From: Ornithinibacillus caprae
GTDB taxonomy: Bacteria; Bacillota; Bacilli; Bacillales; Amphibacillaceae
NCBI RefSeq assembly: GCF_009728145.1
Contig: NZ_WOCA01000012.1
Location: 1-64,000, forward strand
Length of the DNA: 64,000 nt
Reading direction: 5' to 3'
Shown here: one piece after another, positions 20,191 through 28,901 of the stretch
How positions within the stretch are numbered: position 1 is the first letter of the stretch
Layout of the letters: every line of letters begins with the position of its first letter
Notes under the pieces: generated by a model
Databases searched by the model: none
Told to the model about the DNA's origin: nothing
The model's input: the letters and a program-made list of their open reading frames with translations, nothing else
Made by a program: the position numbers and the translations under genes

Positions 20191-21894
20191 ATGCCATTCG
20201 ATGGAATTGTTACAAAAGCTGTAACAGAAGAACTACAACAACTATTAATTCCAGGAAAGATAAATAAAATATATCAACCAACAGACTCGGAACTAGTATT
20301 TACGATTAGAAGTAAGGGGAAAAATCATACCCTATTATTATCAATTCATCCTACATATGCGCGTTTACATATAACAGACGATGTATATCAAAACCCTAAA
20401 GAACCACCAATGTTTTGCATGGTTTTAAGGAAGCATTTATCGGGAGCAACTATTGAATCCATAGAGCAGTATGGCATGGAACGCATTGTTACGTTTACCA
20501 TTAAAACTCGAAATGAAATTGGAGATATTACGAGTAAAAAACTGATCATGGAATTAATGGGAAAGCATAGTAATGTGATGCTTGTGGATGAAGATAAGGG
20601 AACGATTATTGATAGTCTGAAACATATTTCCATGTCACAAAATCGATACCGTACCATTTTGCCAGGATCTGACTATGTATTGCCGCCACAGCAAGATAAA
20701 CTGAATCCTCTTGAAATTGATGAGGATACGTTTATTCGTAAACTGGATTTTAATGCTGGTAAATTAGACAGACAAATTGTTAGCTTACTAGTTGGTGTTT
20801 CTCCATTTATTGCAAATGAGCTTGTAAGTAAGGCTAAGCTTGGATCAACAGAAGTATATAGGCAATCATTTATTAAGTTTCAGGAGCAATTGAAAAATAA
20901 AGAGTATGTACCAGCCATTTATAAGCATACGAAAGAAGATTTTCATGTATTACCCATTACCTCTTTTAAAGGAAATGTTAAAGAATTTATTTCGACAAAC
21001 GAGATGCTTGATGAATTTTATTCTGGAAAAGCTGAGCGAGACCGAGTCAAACAACAAGCAAAAGATCTCTATCGATTTATTAAAAATGAAAGAGATAAAA
21101 ATGAGCGTAAATTAAAGAAGCATGAAAAAACACTAAAAAAAGCCGAAAACGCAGAAGTTTATCAGAAAAAAGGAGAACTATTAACTGCACATATGCATTT
21201 AATCTCTCCAGGTGATAACAAAATCTCGGTTGTAGATTACTACGATCCAGATCAGAATGAAATAGAAATAGAATTAAATCCAAATAAGACACCTAGCGAA
21301 AATGCACAAAGCTTTTTCAAGACCTATCAAAAGCTAAAAACATCAAAACAAGTAGTTAAACAGGAAATAGTTAAAACAAATGAAGAAATGAGCTATTTAG
21401 ATCAATTATTACAGCAAATAGATGTAGCGAGTGTAGAGGATATAGAAGAAATACGTGAAGAGCTTCGTGAAGAAGGATACTTGAAAAAGCAAACAAAACA
21501 CAAAAAGAAAAATAAACCGACGAAACCAAATCCAGAAGAATATGTTTCAACAGACGGCACATTGATTTTGGTTGGGAAAAATAACAAACAAAATGAATAT
21601 GTTACCATGAAGCTTGCTCACAGGGATGATGTTTGGTTGCATACAAAAGATATTCCTGGGTCACATGTTGTAATACGAGATAAGGATCCTAGTGAAGAAA
21701 CTATTTTAGAAGCAGCACAACTGGCTGCCTATTTCAGTAAGTCTGGAAGCTCTTCTTCCGTGCCAGTGGACTATACAAAAATTCGCCATGTTAAAAAACC
21801 TAATGGTGCGAAGCCTGGTTTTGTGACCTATGAAAATCAGAAAACGTTATTTGTAACACCAGAAAAAGCTGTAGTAGATAAACTTAAAAAATAA
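20191..21894 (+). CDS. rqcH: Rqc2 homolog RqcH (NFACT / fibronectin-binding protein A family)
   Basis: A 567-residue NFACT protein that binds split 50S subunits with stalled peptidyl-tRNA and adds C-terminal alanine tails for degradation. NFACT-N begins MPFDGIVTKAV. Helix-hairpin-helix and coiled-coil segments (lysine/glutamate-rich, about 285-330 and 385-440) form the middle. The C-terminal NFACT-R (DUF814) domain holds DDVWLHTKDIPGSHVVI and the YFSKS…DYTKIRHVKKP motif. It is one of only four plus-strand genes here. Its neighbour across the terminator is the accessory region. Confidence 0.95.
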   Translation: MPFDGIVTKAVTEELQQLLIPGKINKIYQPTDSELVFTIRSKGKNHTLLLSIHPTYARLHITDDVYQNPKEPPMFCMVLRKHLSGATIESIEQYGMERIVTFTIKTRNEIGDITSKKLIMELMGKHSNVMLVDEDKGTIIDSLKHISMSQNRYRTILPGSDYVLPPQQDKLNPLEIDEDTFIRKLDFNAGKLDRQIVSLLVGVSPFIANELVSKAKLGSTEVYRQSFIKFQEQLKNKEYVPAIYKHTKEDFHVLPITSFKGNVKEFISTNEMLDEFYSGKAERDRVKQQAKDLYRFIKNERDKNERKLKKHEKTLKKAENAEVYQKKGELLTAHMHLISPGDNKISVVDYYDPDQNEIEIELNPNKTPSENAQSFFKTYQKLKTSKQVVKQEIVKTNEEMSYLDQLLQQIDVASVEDIEEIREELREEGYLKKQTKHKKKNKPTKPNPEEYVSTDGTLILVGKNNKQNEYVTMKLAHRDDVWLHTKDIPGSHVVIRDKDPSEETILEAAQLAAYFSKSGSSSSVPVDYTKIRHVKKPNGAKPGFVTYENQKTLFVTPEKAVVDKLKK

Positions 21895-21907
21895 TACAAT
21901 CGTAAAC

Positions 21908-21940
21908 CGCCTATGAAGCACACCTAGTTTCATAGGCGTT
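21908..21940 (+). terminator. Bidirectional terminator between rqcH and the GNAT gene
   Basis: 10-bp perfect stem CGCCTATGAA/TTCATAGGCG with T-rich flanks on the plus side, lying between two convergent stop codons. Confidence 0.85.
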
Positions 21941-21951
21941 CCTTTGTTTCA

Positions 21952-22773
21952 TTATAACGTGAATTCATAACCTACATATTGAAAATCTTTGGTAAATCCA
22001 ATATGTTCTGCAACTGTAATAGAAGGCTTATTTGTTTCCATAACATCCCAATACGGAATAATACCTCGCTCAAAGCATTCTTTAACATAGCGGTATGCTA
22101 CCTTTTGTGCTAATTTCTTCCCCTGGTGGTTATTGATTGTCTCAATATCTATACAATGTATATTTTCAAAAACAAAGCTGGAAATACAAACGCTAACAAT
22201 TTCTTGTTGGTGAATGATGCACATTCCAACCCCTTTGCTAAAAAACGCATCTAGTGATGGCCAAGTTTCAAGTATTTTTGAATAAAGATAGTCATTATTT
22301 TTGATAGAGTCGTTTTCAAATAGCGATTTATTAATCATAAAAACGGTGTACTCTTTCTCAATTTCAGGATCGATTTTTTCTCTAAAATCTTCTATATTAA
22401 TCGTATATACTCTTTGATTCCAGCTACCTAACTTACGGTGTTTAAAAATCCTTTCAATCGTCTTATTCCATTGAGGGTGATTCCCAATTCCTTCAAACCA
22501 AGCTAGTTCAACTTTCTTTGCTTCTTTTATTATTACAGAATCTATATAACTGTTTAATTCGTGATTAAAGGCATCATTATTTTCATCTCCGATAAAATAA
22601 AAGCCGTCATTATTTCCTAACCAAATAAGCCCAGTTGAAGGAAAATTTGGGTGGTCAACAAAAATACGCCCTGGATTAACACCTGAAACAACTGCCTTTA
22701 CTTCCACAGAACCATTTTCATTAATAATAGATTTACACTTATGAAATTCATCCTTACTTAGTTCAAAAATCAT
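21952..22773 (-). CDS. GNAT family N-acetyltransferase (GNAT_acetyltr_2-like)
   Basis: A 273-residue protein whose C-terminal third has GNAT architecture: IVSVCISSFVFENIHCIDIETINNHQGKKLAQKVA (beta4, the acetyl-CoA pyrophosphate loop in degenerate form, helix alpha3) and AEHIGFTKDFQYVGYEF at the end. The long N-terminal part is like that of small-molecule acetyltransferases of the PF12746 type. Substrate unknown. The start is placed at 22773 (MIFELS) after GGAGGC; the longer reading lacks a ribosome-binding site. First gene of the accessory region. Confidence 0.75.
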   Translation of the reverse strand: MIFELSKDEFHKCKSIINENGSVEVKAVVSGVNPGRIFVDHPNFPSTGLIWLGNNDGFYFIGDENNDAFNHELNSYIDSVIIKEAKKVELAWFEGIGNHPQWNKTIERIFKHRKLGSWNQRVYTINIEDFREKIDPEIEKEYTVFMINKSLFENDSIKNNDYLYSKILETWPSLDAFFSKGVGMCIIHQQEIVSVCISSFVFENIHCIDIETINNHQGKKLAQKVAYRYVKECFERGIIPYWDVMETNKPSITVAEHIGFTKDFQYVGYEFTL

Positions 22774-22819
22774 TGTACTGCCTCCATTTGTAATGAGCAT
22801 TATTGATATTCTATATAAA

Positions 22820-23422
22820 TTAAAATAATTTAATACTATACTTCTTAGCAATTCTAGTTACAACCTTGTAAATAGCGTATCCCAAAATTGCACCTAACAC
22901 ATTAAAAATAATATCGTCTATATCAACTACACGCCCATATTGGCCGAATAAAATTTCTATAAATTGAAGGGATTCGATACTAATTGAAACGGACAGGCTT
23001 AAGAGAATAATAGCATTTATAATTCTAAACCTCTTCCAAATCATAGGTGTAAGTAAACCTAAAGGCATAAATAGTAGTATATTTCCTCCTACATTTCTAA
23101 TAATTAGCCCAACCATAAATAAAGAATCCCCACCATATGCGGTACCTATCATCTTTAAATTATGTATAACATATAATATTGGGACTAAATTTAGACTATT
23201 AGAGATATTTTCAAATTTAAAATCGATCCAAAGATGAAGTGGAAAAAGTGTTACGGAAACAACTAATAGCATATATAAAATAAAAAATAATAGAATTACT
23301 TCCCTCTTCCTATTAATTTTCTTTCGTTCCCTATTTATCTTTAATCCTCTATATACCAAATATATAAAGGTACCAAGTACGACTAATAAACTACCATCTA
23401 TTATGTACAAATTTTCTTTCAA
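22820..23422 (-). CDS. VanZ-like integral membrane protein
   Basis: A 200-residue membrane protein with about five transmembrane helices. It has VanZ-family landmarks: SVTLFPLH after helix 2, SLNLVPI, GNILLFMPLG and the acidic IESLQF … RVVDIDDIIFNVLGAILGY segment. VanZ relatives affect teicoplanin and other glycopeptide or lipoglycopeptide tolerance by an unclear mechanism. The start is uncertain: TTG at 23422 sits almost on GGGAG, and a second in-frame TTG four codons later is slightly far away. It stands alone without vanHAX genes. Confidence 0.82.
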   Translation of the reverse strand: MKENLYIIDGSLLVVLGTFIYLVYRGLKINRERKKINRKREVILLFFILYMLLVVSVTLFPLHLWIDFKFENISNSLNLVPILYVIHNLKMIGTAYGGDSLFMVGLIIRNVGGNILLFMPLGLLTPMIWKRFRIINAIILLSLSVSISIESLQFIEILFGQYGRVVDIDDIIFNVLGAILGYAIYKVVTRIAKKYSIKLF

Positions 23423-23669
23423 CTCCCTACTATCTCCATTACTCTACTTAAATGGTCGTCTACTCCTGATCTAGGTCAAAGTTAAAAAACGCGGTACTCC
23501 GTTCCTCCCCCAAGGCGAAAGGTAATACTTTTATCTTTTACTAACAGAACTTGAGAATCCTCTGTATTACTATTCCACTTGCTAAATTAAGAGCCATCAT
23601 GATCCCTCTCCAACTAACTTGTTATCTAAATCCTCTTATTCCATTTTTTTCAGTGATTTTACAATTGCA
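23423..23669 (-). other. Gene-poor gap with a possible short-gene remnant
   Basis: No intact gene is seen. A double ATG at 23600 with a strong Shine-Dalgarno sequence (GGAGAGGGATC) opens a frame that stops after 19 codons. The next frame (23586-23482) is open for 34 codons and reads coding-like (SNTEDSQVLLVKDKS, TFRLGGGTEYRVF). Together they suggest a frameshifted or decayed small gene. Confidence 0.3.
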
Positions 23670-24014
23670 CTAACTTTCTCGTATAAATCTATATGTACAT
23701 TGATATACCAGACAAGGAAAAAATAATAGACATCCAGATAGAATGATTAAATACCATTTATAATACTTGCTTTTTGTCTTTAATATCAGAATTATATTCA
23801 TTGCAATCGTAACTACAATAGGTAAACCAGAAATCCATAATTCATTTGCATGATTTATGGATATCAATATACGAAGCGCCTGATTAGTCGTTACTTCCAC
23901 TTCGTACGTATCTTTTTGAACTAGTCCTTCCTCAATCGTCATTATCATGGATTCCTCATCTAAATGATACTTATAACCAATCAAATTAAAATGAGTTTTA
24001 TAGGTATACACCAT
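23670..24014 (-). CDS. Small membrane protein of unknown function, N-terminus probably frameshifted
   Basis: The 114-residue frame has an external-looking segment (residues 5-55) and two transmembrane helices (about 59-80 and 84-105). It has no Shine-Dalgarno sequence. Immediately upstream, in another frame, GTG at 24082 after AGGAG encodes IKIKFNRKLFFLIVLF, a typical signal anchor, ending in a TAA that overlaps the ATG at 24014. One extra T in the seven-T run at 24030-24036 would fuse them into one protein of about 137 residues. I do not recognise the family. Confidence 0.5.
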   Translation of the reverse strand: MVYTYKTHFNLIGYKYHLDEESMIMTIEEGLVQKDTYEVEVTTNQALRILISINHANELWISGLPIVVTIAMNIILILKTKSKYYKWYLIILSGCLLFFPCLVYQCTYRFIRES

Positions 24015-24175
24015 TACAAAGACAAAAATAAAAAAAGCACAATTAAGAAAAATAATTTCCTATTAAACTTAATTTTAATCACTCCTAAACAATCGTTCTT
24101 TTGATATACTTATAGTTACAAGTTTTCTAGATAAGGAATCCTGTTATGTAATTGATGAACCATTGAAATAAACCA

Positions 24176-24712
24176 TTACTCTAACTCTATATATTCATCT
24201 TTTAATATCCCCATATATATTACATCATGCCATCTCCCTTTTCTGTATAAGGATTGGCGACTCTTTCCTTCTTCTTTAAAGCCTAGCTTGTGATAAACGT
24301 GTACCGCAGCTTTATTAAATGAATAAACCCGTAATGACACTCGATGTAGGTTAAGTTCTAAAAAAGCATAGTCTAATAGTATGTTCAAAGCTTCTGTTCC
24401 ATACCCTTTTCCCCAGTAGTCTTTTTCGCCAATATCAATAATACATTCTGCATTTCTATTTTTCAGATCCAAATTAATTAGTGATGTTATTCCTATCGTT
24501 TTTTGACTGTATTTATCCTCTATCATATAACTTTTAGATGAGTTAGAATCCATTAATACATTCTCTACAAAATGCCTCGTTTCATCTATAGAATATAAAT
24601 CCAATGCTGGGTTTGTAGATGTCATTAGATCTAAATCATTTCTCCAGCGGTGGTATTGCTCTAGATCAGAGCTATGAACTTTACGAAGCTGTAATCTTTG
24701 TGACGAAAACAT
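24176..24712 (-). CDS. GNAT family N-acetyltransferase (RimJ/RimL-type)
   Basis: A 178-residue acetyltransferase with the RimJ/RimL layout: SSQRLQLRKVHSSDLEQYHRW at the start, IGEKDYWGKGYGTEALNILLDYAF (the acetyl-CoA Q/RxxGxG/A-type loop) and the terminal NLHRVSLRVYSFNKAAVHVYHKLGFKEEG. It may acetylate a ribosomal protein N-terminus or a small amine; substrate unknown. The start at 24712 follows GGGAGGAAGC. The ATG at 24745 overlaps the Nif3-like stop but has no ribosome-binding site. Confidence 0.85.
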   Translation of the reverse strand: MFSSQRLQLRKVHSSDLEQYHRWRNDLDLMTSTNPALDLYSIDETRHFVENVLMDSNSSKSYMIEDKYSQKTIGITSLINLDLKNRNAECIIDIGEKDYWGKGYGTEALNILLDYAFLELNLHRVSLRVYSFNKAAVHVYHKLGFKEEGKSRQSLYRKGRWHDVIYMGILKDEYIELE

Positions 24713-24744
24713 AAGCTTCCTCCCTCTATCAATACATTTGGCCA

Positions 24745-25446
24745 TTAATGGTTTAATTCGAAATGTTCTTCTTTAAGTTGGATTAATCTTATTTCATCAT
24801 TTGATTCCTTTACTTTATTCGCTAGACTTTCCACACCAAAAATCTCTGTAAACGTATGGCTTCCAACCAGAAGATTAATCCCAGCAAATTGTGCATATTG
24901 AATCGTGTATAAAGTAGCTTCTCCAGTAATATATGTATCACACCCATCGTCAACTGCTAACTTGATATGATCTGTGGAGTGGCCTGCTCCAGTTAATACC
25001 CCAACTTTCTGCACCCTTTTTTCATTGTTTTTCCAGGCTCTAATTGGTTCATTTAATTTTTGTTTCATTCTACCAACAAGCACGTCCAAATCGATTTGAT
25101 GGGTAAATTCCACAACTCCTGGTAAATCACCATTATGATATTCAGAGTACTTTTCAATAGTGTCAACCTCGATGACTTTCATTAGCGATGTACAGGATCC
25201 GAAATCCACGAAATCTAACGGACCATGAACCCAAAAATGACTTATGTTATTTTCTTTTAATTTATTTTTACAAGCATTCCTTAATCCATGGATAAAATCC
25301 CATGCGTCATGATGTGTAATAATTAAGTCAACATTGGACTCGATTGCTTGCTCAATAATCTCGATCGATAGATTCGTAGAATATCCAACAGTTGAAATCT
25401 CGTTATTGGATTTATATGTGAACCCAAAAGTCATCTTCAAATTCAT
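24745..25446 (-). CDS. Nif3-like (DUF34) dinuclear metal-centre protein, N-terminus possibly disrupted
   Basis: A 233-residue Nif3/DUF34 protein with metal-ligand motifs DLIITHHDAWDF (about 40-51), VGVLTGAGHSTD, DTYITGEATLYT and LLVGSHTFTE near the C-terminus. The biochemical role of the family is unsettled. The annotated ATG at 25446 follows AAGGAG. An upstream ATG at 25503 with an even better ribosome-binding site (GGAGGATATACA) encodes MNLETFEQTINEVF, a plausible family N-terminus, but stops at a TAG directly before 25446. The stretch between reads KELLDEFEDDF in another frame, suggesting paired one-base indels in T4 runs. Confidence 0.72.
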   Translation of the reverse strand: MNLKMTFGFTYKSNNEISTVGYSTNLSIEIIEQAIESNVDLIITHHDAWDFIHGLRNACKNKLKENNISHFWVHGPLDFVDFGSCTSLMKVIEVDTIEKYSEYHNGDLPGVVEFTHQIDLDVLVGRMKQKLNEPIRAWKNNEKRVQKVGVLTGAGHSTDHIKLAVDDGCDTYITGEATLYTIQYAQFAGINLLVGSHTFTEIFGVESLANKVKESNDEIRLIQLKEEHFELNH

Positions 25447-25533
25447 CTAACAACTCCTTATGAAAACCTCATTAATCGTTTGTTCGAATGTTTCTAAATT
25501 CATTGTATATCCTCCATGTTTATTTTTATTGAC

Positions 25534-25830
25534 CTATTTTTGTTTTGAAGTTATAGAAATTATAATCCATCTAACAACACTAATTAAAATAATTATAAGT
25601 CCATTAATTACAGTTAATAGTCCTAAAAAAGCTCCACCGAAGCCAGCTCCCTGTCCCCCTCCAGTAGTATAAAATAAAGAACCACTTATGAAACCAAGGA
25701 CGGGTGCAACTAGTAGTATAATGATTCCTACTAAAAAGAGAGCAATTTTTCCTTTTTTGTATAATTTATAACATGCAACATTTAGTAAAATAAGTAAAAA
25801 AATAAAAAATACTAACAGAAAATCCCCCAT
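25534..25830 (-). CDS. Small integral membrane protein, unknown
   Basis: A 98-residue hydrophobic protein with three predicted membrane helices: about 3-20, 28-52 and 64-92. A glycine-rich linker (TTGGGQGAGFGGAFLG) lies between the last two. Start supported by AGGAGGATATTAA. I do not recognise the family. It lies between the lipoprotein gene and the Nif3-like gene, all in the same direction. Confidence 0.65.
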   Translation of the reverse strand: MGDFLLVFFIFLLILLNVACYKLYKKGKIALFLVGIIILLVAPVLGFISGSLFYTTGGGQGAGFGGAFLGLLTVINGLIIILISVVRWIIISITSKQK

Positions 25831-25875
25831 TTAATATCCTCCTAGATCTATTTTGCTTCTATAAATAAACATTAT

Positions 25876-26286
25876 CTAATTTGCTAGAATGTTTTTTAGC
25901 TTTGTGACATCCTCTTTATTTAGCCCACCGTATCCTTCTTTTTCATAGTCACTTATCAACGTCGCTGTACCACGATCACTGAACCAAATTCTATAAAGAT
26001 TTTGTTTTTCGATAGTACTGTTGCTGGAGTCATAATAAAGCGATAGTAATATGTCTTCTTTTCTAGCTATTGAAGGCTCCGTATTAGGTTCCCATCTAAT
26101 GTTTTTAAAAATTCCAATTAGCTCCTCTATCGTTTCTTGATCCGTAATTTGAATAGTATCCCTATAATTTTCTTCGGAATCAACTTCCTGCACTTCTACT
26201 CGTGTTAAACTTTTATAATGTTGACCTGAACAAGCTGTTAGAAAAATAAATAGGAAGAGAAAGGATAAACTTATAAAGTTTCTCAT
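25876..26286 (-). CDS. Putative lipoprotein, unknown function
   Basis: A 136-residue protein with a signal peptide and lipobox LTAC (C19), so a probable membrane-anchored lipoprotein processed by the LspA encoded elsewhere in this window. The mature part has a DQETIEELIGIFKNIRW segment resembling small Bacillus lipoproteins with a single alpha/beta domain. The start at 26286 (MRNFIS) is eight nt from AGGAGG; a TTG two codons earlier is too close to it. Confidence 0.7.
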   Translation of the reverse strand: MRNFISLSFLFLFIFLTACSGQHYKSLTRVEVQEVDSEENYRDTIQITDQETIEELIGIFKNIRWEPNTEPSIARKEDILLSLYYDSSNSTIEKQNLYRIWFSDRGTATLISDYEKEGYGGLNKEDVTKLKNILAN

Positions 26287-26346
26287 TTGCAATACCTCCT
26301 ATTAGGAGTTTAGGGAATAGCTCAAAGTTCCATCTGACTTTATAGA

Positions 26347-26889
26347 TTAACGATTCCATTCTGAATTTAATATGGAAAAAACAAAAGCGTCGTTAGATTT
26401 ACCATTCTGATAAAGATATCCTCTTAATAATCCCTCATTCTTAAAACCAAGACGTTTTAATAATTTTATCGATGATTCATTCTGTGGGTATGTGACCGCT
26501 CCCATTCTATTTAAACCTAATCCTTCAAAAGAATACCTTAATACTTCCTCTACAGCTTCTGTTGTTATTCCTTTATTCCAATGATTAGGATGTAATTCAT
26601 AACCAACTTCTGCTCTCTTACTCCAAGTGCTTAAATTATTTAATCCTACAGTTCCTACAAATTCACCTGTTTCTGCCAAAAAAATCCCCCATCTAATACC
26701 TCGTCTACTCTCATACGTCTGTTGAAGTGACTCAACTAATTTAGATGCTTCTTCTAGACTTTTTAAGCTATCCATACCATAGTATTTTGTCACTACTTCC
26801 CTAGACAAAACATCATAATAACTAGGAATATGTTCCTTTGTAATTTTATCTAATACTAGTCGTTTGGTATTTAATTTTGGAAACTCCAT
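26347..26889 (-). CDS. GNAT family N-acetyltransferase (RimJ/RimL-type)
   Basis: A 180-residue acetyltransferase. It begins LNTKRLVLDKITKEHIPSYY, has VGYELHPNHWNKGITTEAVEEVLRYSF (acetyl-CoA-binding loop) and ends GLNRMGAVTYPQNESSIKLLKRLGFKNEGLLRGY. It is similar in build to the gene at 24176 but clearly a different paralogue. It directly follows the ANT(6)-like gene (17 nt), so the two are probably cotranscribed. Substrate unknown. Confidence 0.86.
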   Translation of the reverse strand: MEFPKLNTKRLVLDKITKEHIPSYYDVLSREVVTKYYGMDSLKSLEEASKLVESLQQTYESRRGIRWGIFLAETGEFVGTVGLNNLSTWSKRAEVGYELHPNHWNKGITTEAVEEVLRYSFEGLGLNRMGAVTYPQNESSIKLLKRLGFKNEGLLRGYLYQNGKSNDAFVFSILNSEWNR

Positions 26890-26906
26890 AATATCTCTCC
26901 CTTTAT

Positions 26907-27788
26907 CTAATATATTTCCTTCGCATCTGCTGGTAAATCCCTGCCGTGTTTAATAAAGCTTGTCATATTTTCATCATCTTCCAATGGATAGGACCAATTG
27001 AAATGTTTGGCAACATCTTGAGATAAAACTCTAAACAAATCGCAGGCAAAAAAGATCGATTGCCACATTTGCTTATAGTCCGAATCAGAATATGTTTTCT
27101 TATACATTTCCCAATACGAATCTGGAAGAAAATTCTTATAATATTTTCCTAATTTACCTGTCGACACCTGGTAATTATGTTGAATTCCTACCCACCACTC
27201 GAGCATCTTATCCAAACAGTCTCTTGTTGTATATTCAAACATTAGCTTTGCATATGGCAGTTCATCACGCCAGATCCCTTTAGCAACATTTTGCAAACAC
27301 CACCAAAAATTATTTGTACAACTATCAAACTGTCCTTCGGTTGGTTTCTTTACATGGTAATCTATGTCTGAAGGTGAAGGGATTGATGGTAAAATATGAT
27401 CTTTATCTAGTAAAGGAATCGTTAACCTATCTTTGCCATACTCTTTTTGCATAGATTCAATGGATTGTAGTGTAAGATCAATCCGGTTTCCATCTGTAAA
27501 TAACATTAAATAAGCATAGTTGCGGTTAAAATCCTTATTCTGACCTATACCTTTGTCAAGCTTATCTGGTTCTTGAACCATTAGTAACTCTCCAAATATC
27601 CGAATCCATCCGGCATCTTCTATGAAACTAAAAGTCTCATTTACGACATAAACAATGTCATAATCCTGAAAGATATCCTTAGGTATGTTAGGATTAGTCC
27701 TTGGACCATTCATATAAACAGCTCTAATTCTCTCATCTTCCTGCGCAACTCTAATTATTAACTCAAATATTTCCTGTTCATTTCGCAT
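26907..27788 (-). CDS. Aminoglycoside 6-adenylyltransferase (ANT(6)/AadK-like)
   Basis: A 293-residue nucleotidyltransferase of the ANT(6) family, which adenylates streptomycin at O-6. The N-terminal nucleotidyltransferase domain carries YMNGPRTNPN (25-34) and DIFQDYDIVYVV (38-49), the metal-binding Asp pair. The C-terminal helical domain has the FWWCLQNVAKGIWRDELPYAK and GKYYKNFL stretches typical of chromosomal AadK proteins. The family usually has GSR where this one has GPR. No mobile-element ends flank it, so it looks resident. Actual resistance cannot be read from sequence. Confidence 0.88.
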   Translation of the reverse strand: MRNEQEIFELIIRVAQEDERIRAVYMNGPRTNPNIPKDIFQDYDIVYVVNETFSFIEDAGWIRIFGELLMVQEPDKLDKGIGQNKDFNRNYAYLMLFTDGNRIDLTLQSIESMQKEYGKDRLTIPLLDKDHILPSIPSPSDIDYHVKKPTEGQFDSCTNNFWWCLQNVAKGIWRDELPYAKLMFEYTTRDCLDKMLEWWVGIQHNYQVSTGKLGKYYKNFLPDSYWEMYKKTYSDSDYKQMWQSIFFACDLFRVLSQDVAKHFNWSYPLEDDENMTSFIKHGRDLPADAKEIY

Positions 27789-27872
27789 GCTTCTTCACCT
27801 CAATTAGGATAACATTTCCAACAATTACAATAATCTTAACACAGAATAAACTAAAAATACTGCAAAATAAAA

Positions 27873-27910
27873 AAACACTTACAAATTTAAAATAGATCTG
27901 ATAAGTGTTT
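27873..27910 (-). terminator. Terminator of the LysR-type regulator gene
   Basis: 9-bp stem AAACACTTA/TAAGTGTTT with a 20-nt loop and a long T-rich run on the minus strand, just past the stop. Confidence 0.75.
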
Positions 27911-27916
27911 CAATAT

Positions 27917-28780
27917 TTACTGTAAAAACGTTCGCTTCGTTAATACATTAATAAACTCATCTACCTGTGGCAATTTACGAATTCCCTCTTGAAAACAAAC
28001 CCATGTATCTCTTGTTACAGGCTTATCATCCAATGTTAATGCAATATGTGGGTATTCACTCATCATGGAATCAGACACGCTCTTTGGTAATACAGCCATA
28101 CCAATCCCCTGCTTCATAAACTGCTTACAGGTTTCAATTTGGTCCACACGGATTGTTTTTTGTGGTTTGATTTCGTCTTGATGGTGGTACAGCCAATTAT
28201 CTACTAATTCATGCATACTATCATCGCTTTTAAAAGAAATGAGCGGGCGTTCCTTTACCGTATGATCTGGAAAGGCCTCTGTATCAAAGATATACAAAGG
28301 GTCTTCAAATAAACGAACACATGTACTTTCTTTTAATTTTTGACCACGAATAATACAAACATGATAATCCTTATGATGACTTTTAATATCCTCACTAATT
28401 CCTGTTACTAGGTCGATTGTAACTTTCGGAAAAGCTTGCGTAAACTCCCCTAGTATTGCTGGTAGAAAACGTTGACTGATTAAAGAAGAACACGCTATCG
28501 ATAATGTACCTTTGACTTCTTTACTAGATTCAGCAAGATTGTTCTTTAATAGCTGTTCCTGCTCCACTACTTTTCTAGCATGCTCTAAAATCATTTCACC
28601 ACTTGGAGTTAGTACTAGACTTTTAGAGGTCCGAATGAATATTTTCACTCCTAAATATTCTTCAATATATTTTAGCCGTTGTGTAACTGCAGGTTGTGAA
28701 ATAAGAACAGCTTTTGCGGTTCCACGAATCGTTCCAATCTCATTTAACTTTAATAGTAACTCATAATCTTCTATTTTCAT
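27917..28780 (-). CDS. LysR-family transcriptional regulator
   Basis: A 287-residue LysR regulator. The winged-helix DNA-binding domain (1-65) includes GTIRGTAKAVLISQPAVTQRLKYIEEYLG. A linker helix follows, then a two-lobed effector domain (about 90-287). The start is placed at 28780 (MKIEDYELL) after GGGGAAG; the longer reading starts inside the operator. It is divergent from two methyltransferase genes, so control of them and of itself is likely (inference). Effector unknown. Confidence 0.9.
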   Translation of the reverse strand: MKIEDYELLLKLNEIGTIRGTAKAVLISQPAVTQRLKYIEEYLGVKIFIRTSKSLVLTPSGEMILEHARKVVEQEQLLKNNLAESSKEVKGTLSIACSSLISQRFLPAILGEFTQAFPKVTIDLVTGISEDIKSHHKDYHVCIIRGQKLKESTCVRLFEDPLYIFDTEAFPDHTVKERPLISFKSDDSMHELVDNWLYHHQDEIKPQKTIRVDQIETCKQFMKQGIGMAVLPKSVSDSMMSEYPHIALTLDDKPVTRDTWVCFQEGIRKLPQVDEFINVLTKRTFLQ

Positions 28781-28797
28781 AAAAACTTCCCCATTTG

Positions 28798-28812
28798 ATA
28801 ACAATTTGTTAT
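28798..28812. promoter_or_regulatory. Candidate LysR operator
   Basis: A perfect 15-nt dyad ATAACAA-T-TTGTTAT, containing the LysR signature T-N11-A, sits 18-32 nt before the regulator start in the divergent intergenic region. A second, shorter dyad ACCTAAAGGT lies at 28861-28870, nearer the methyltransferase start. Confidence 0.55.
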
Positions 28813-28901
28813 TGGATTCGATTAAAAAATGATATTTTACTTATTGCATAAATCATTATAACCTAAAGGTAACAATAAATCTATAGAATGAGGGATGAAT
28901 A

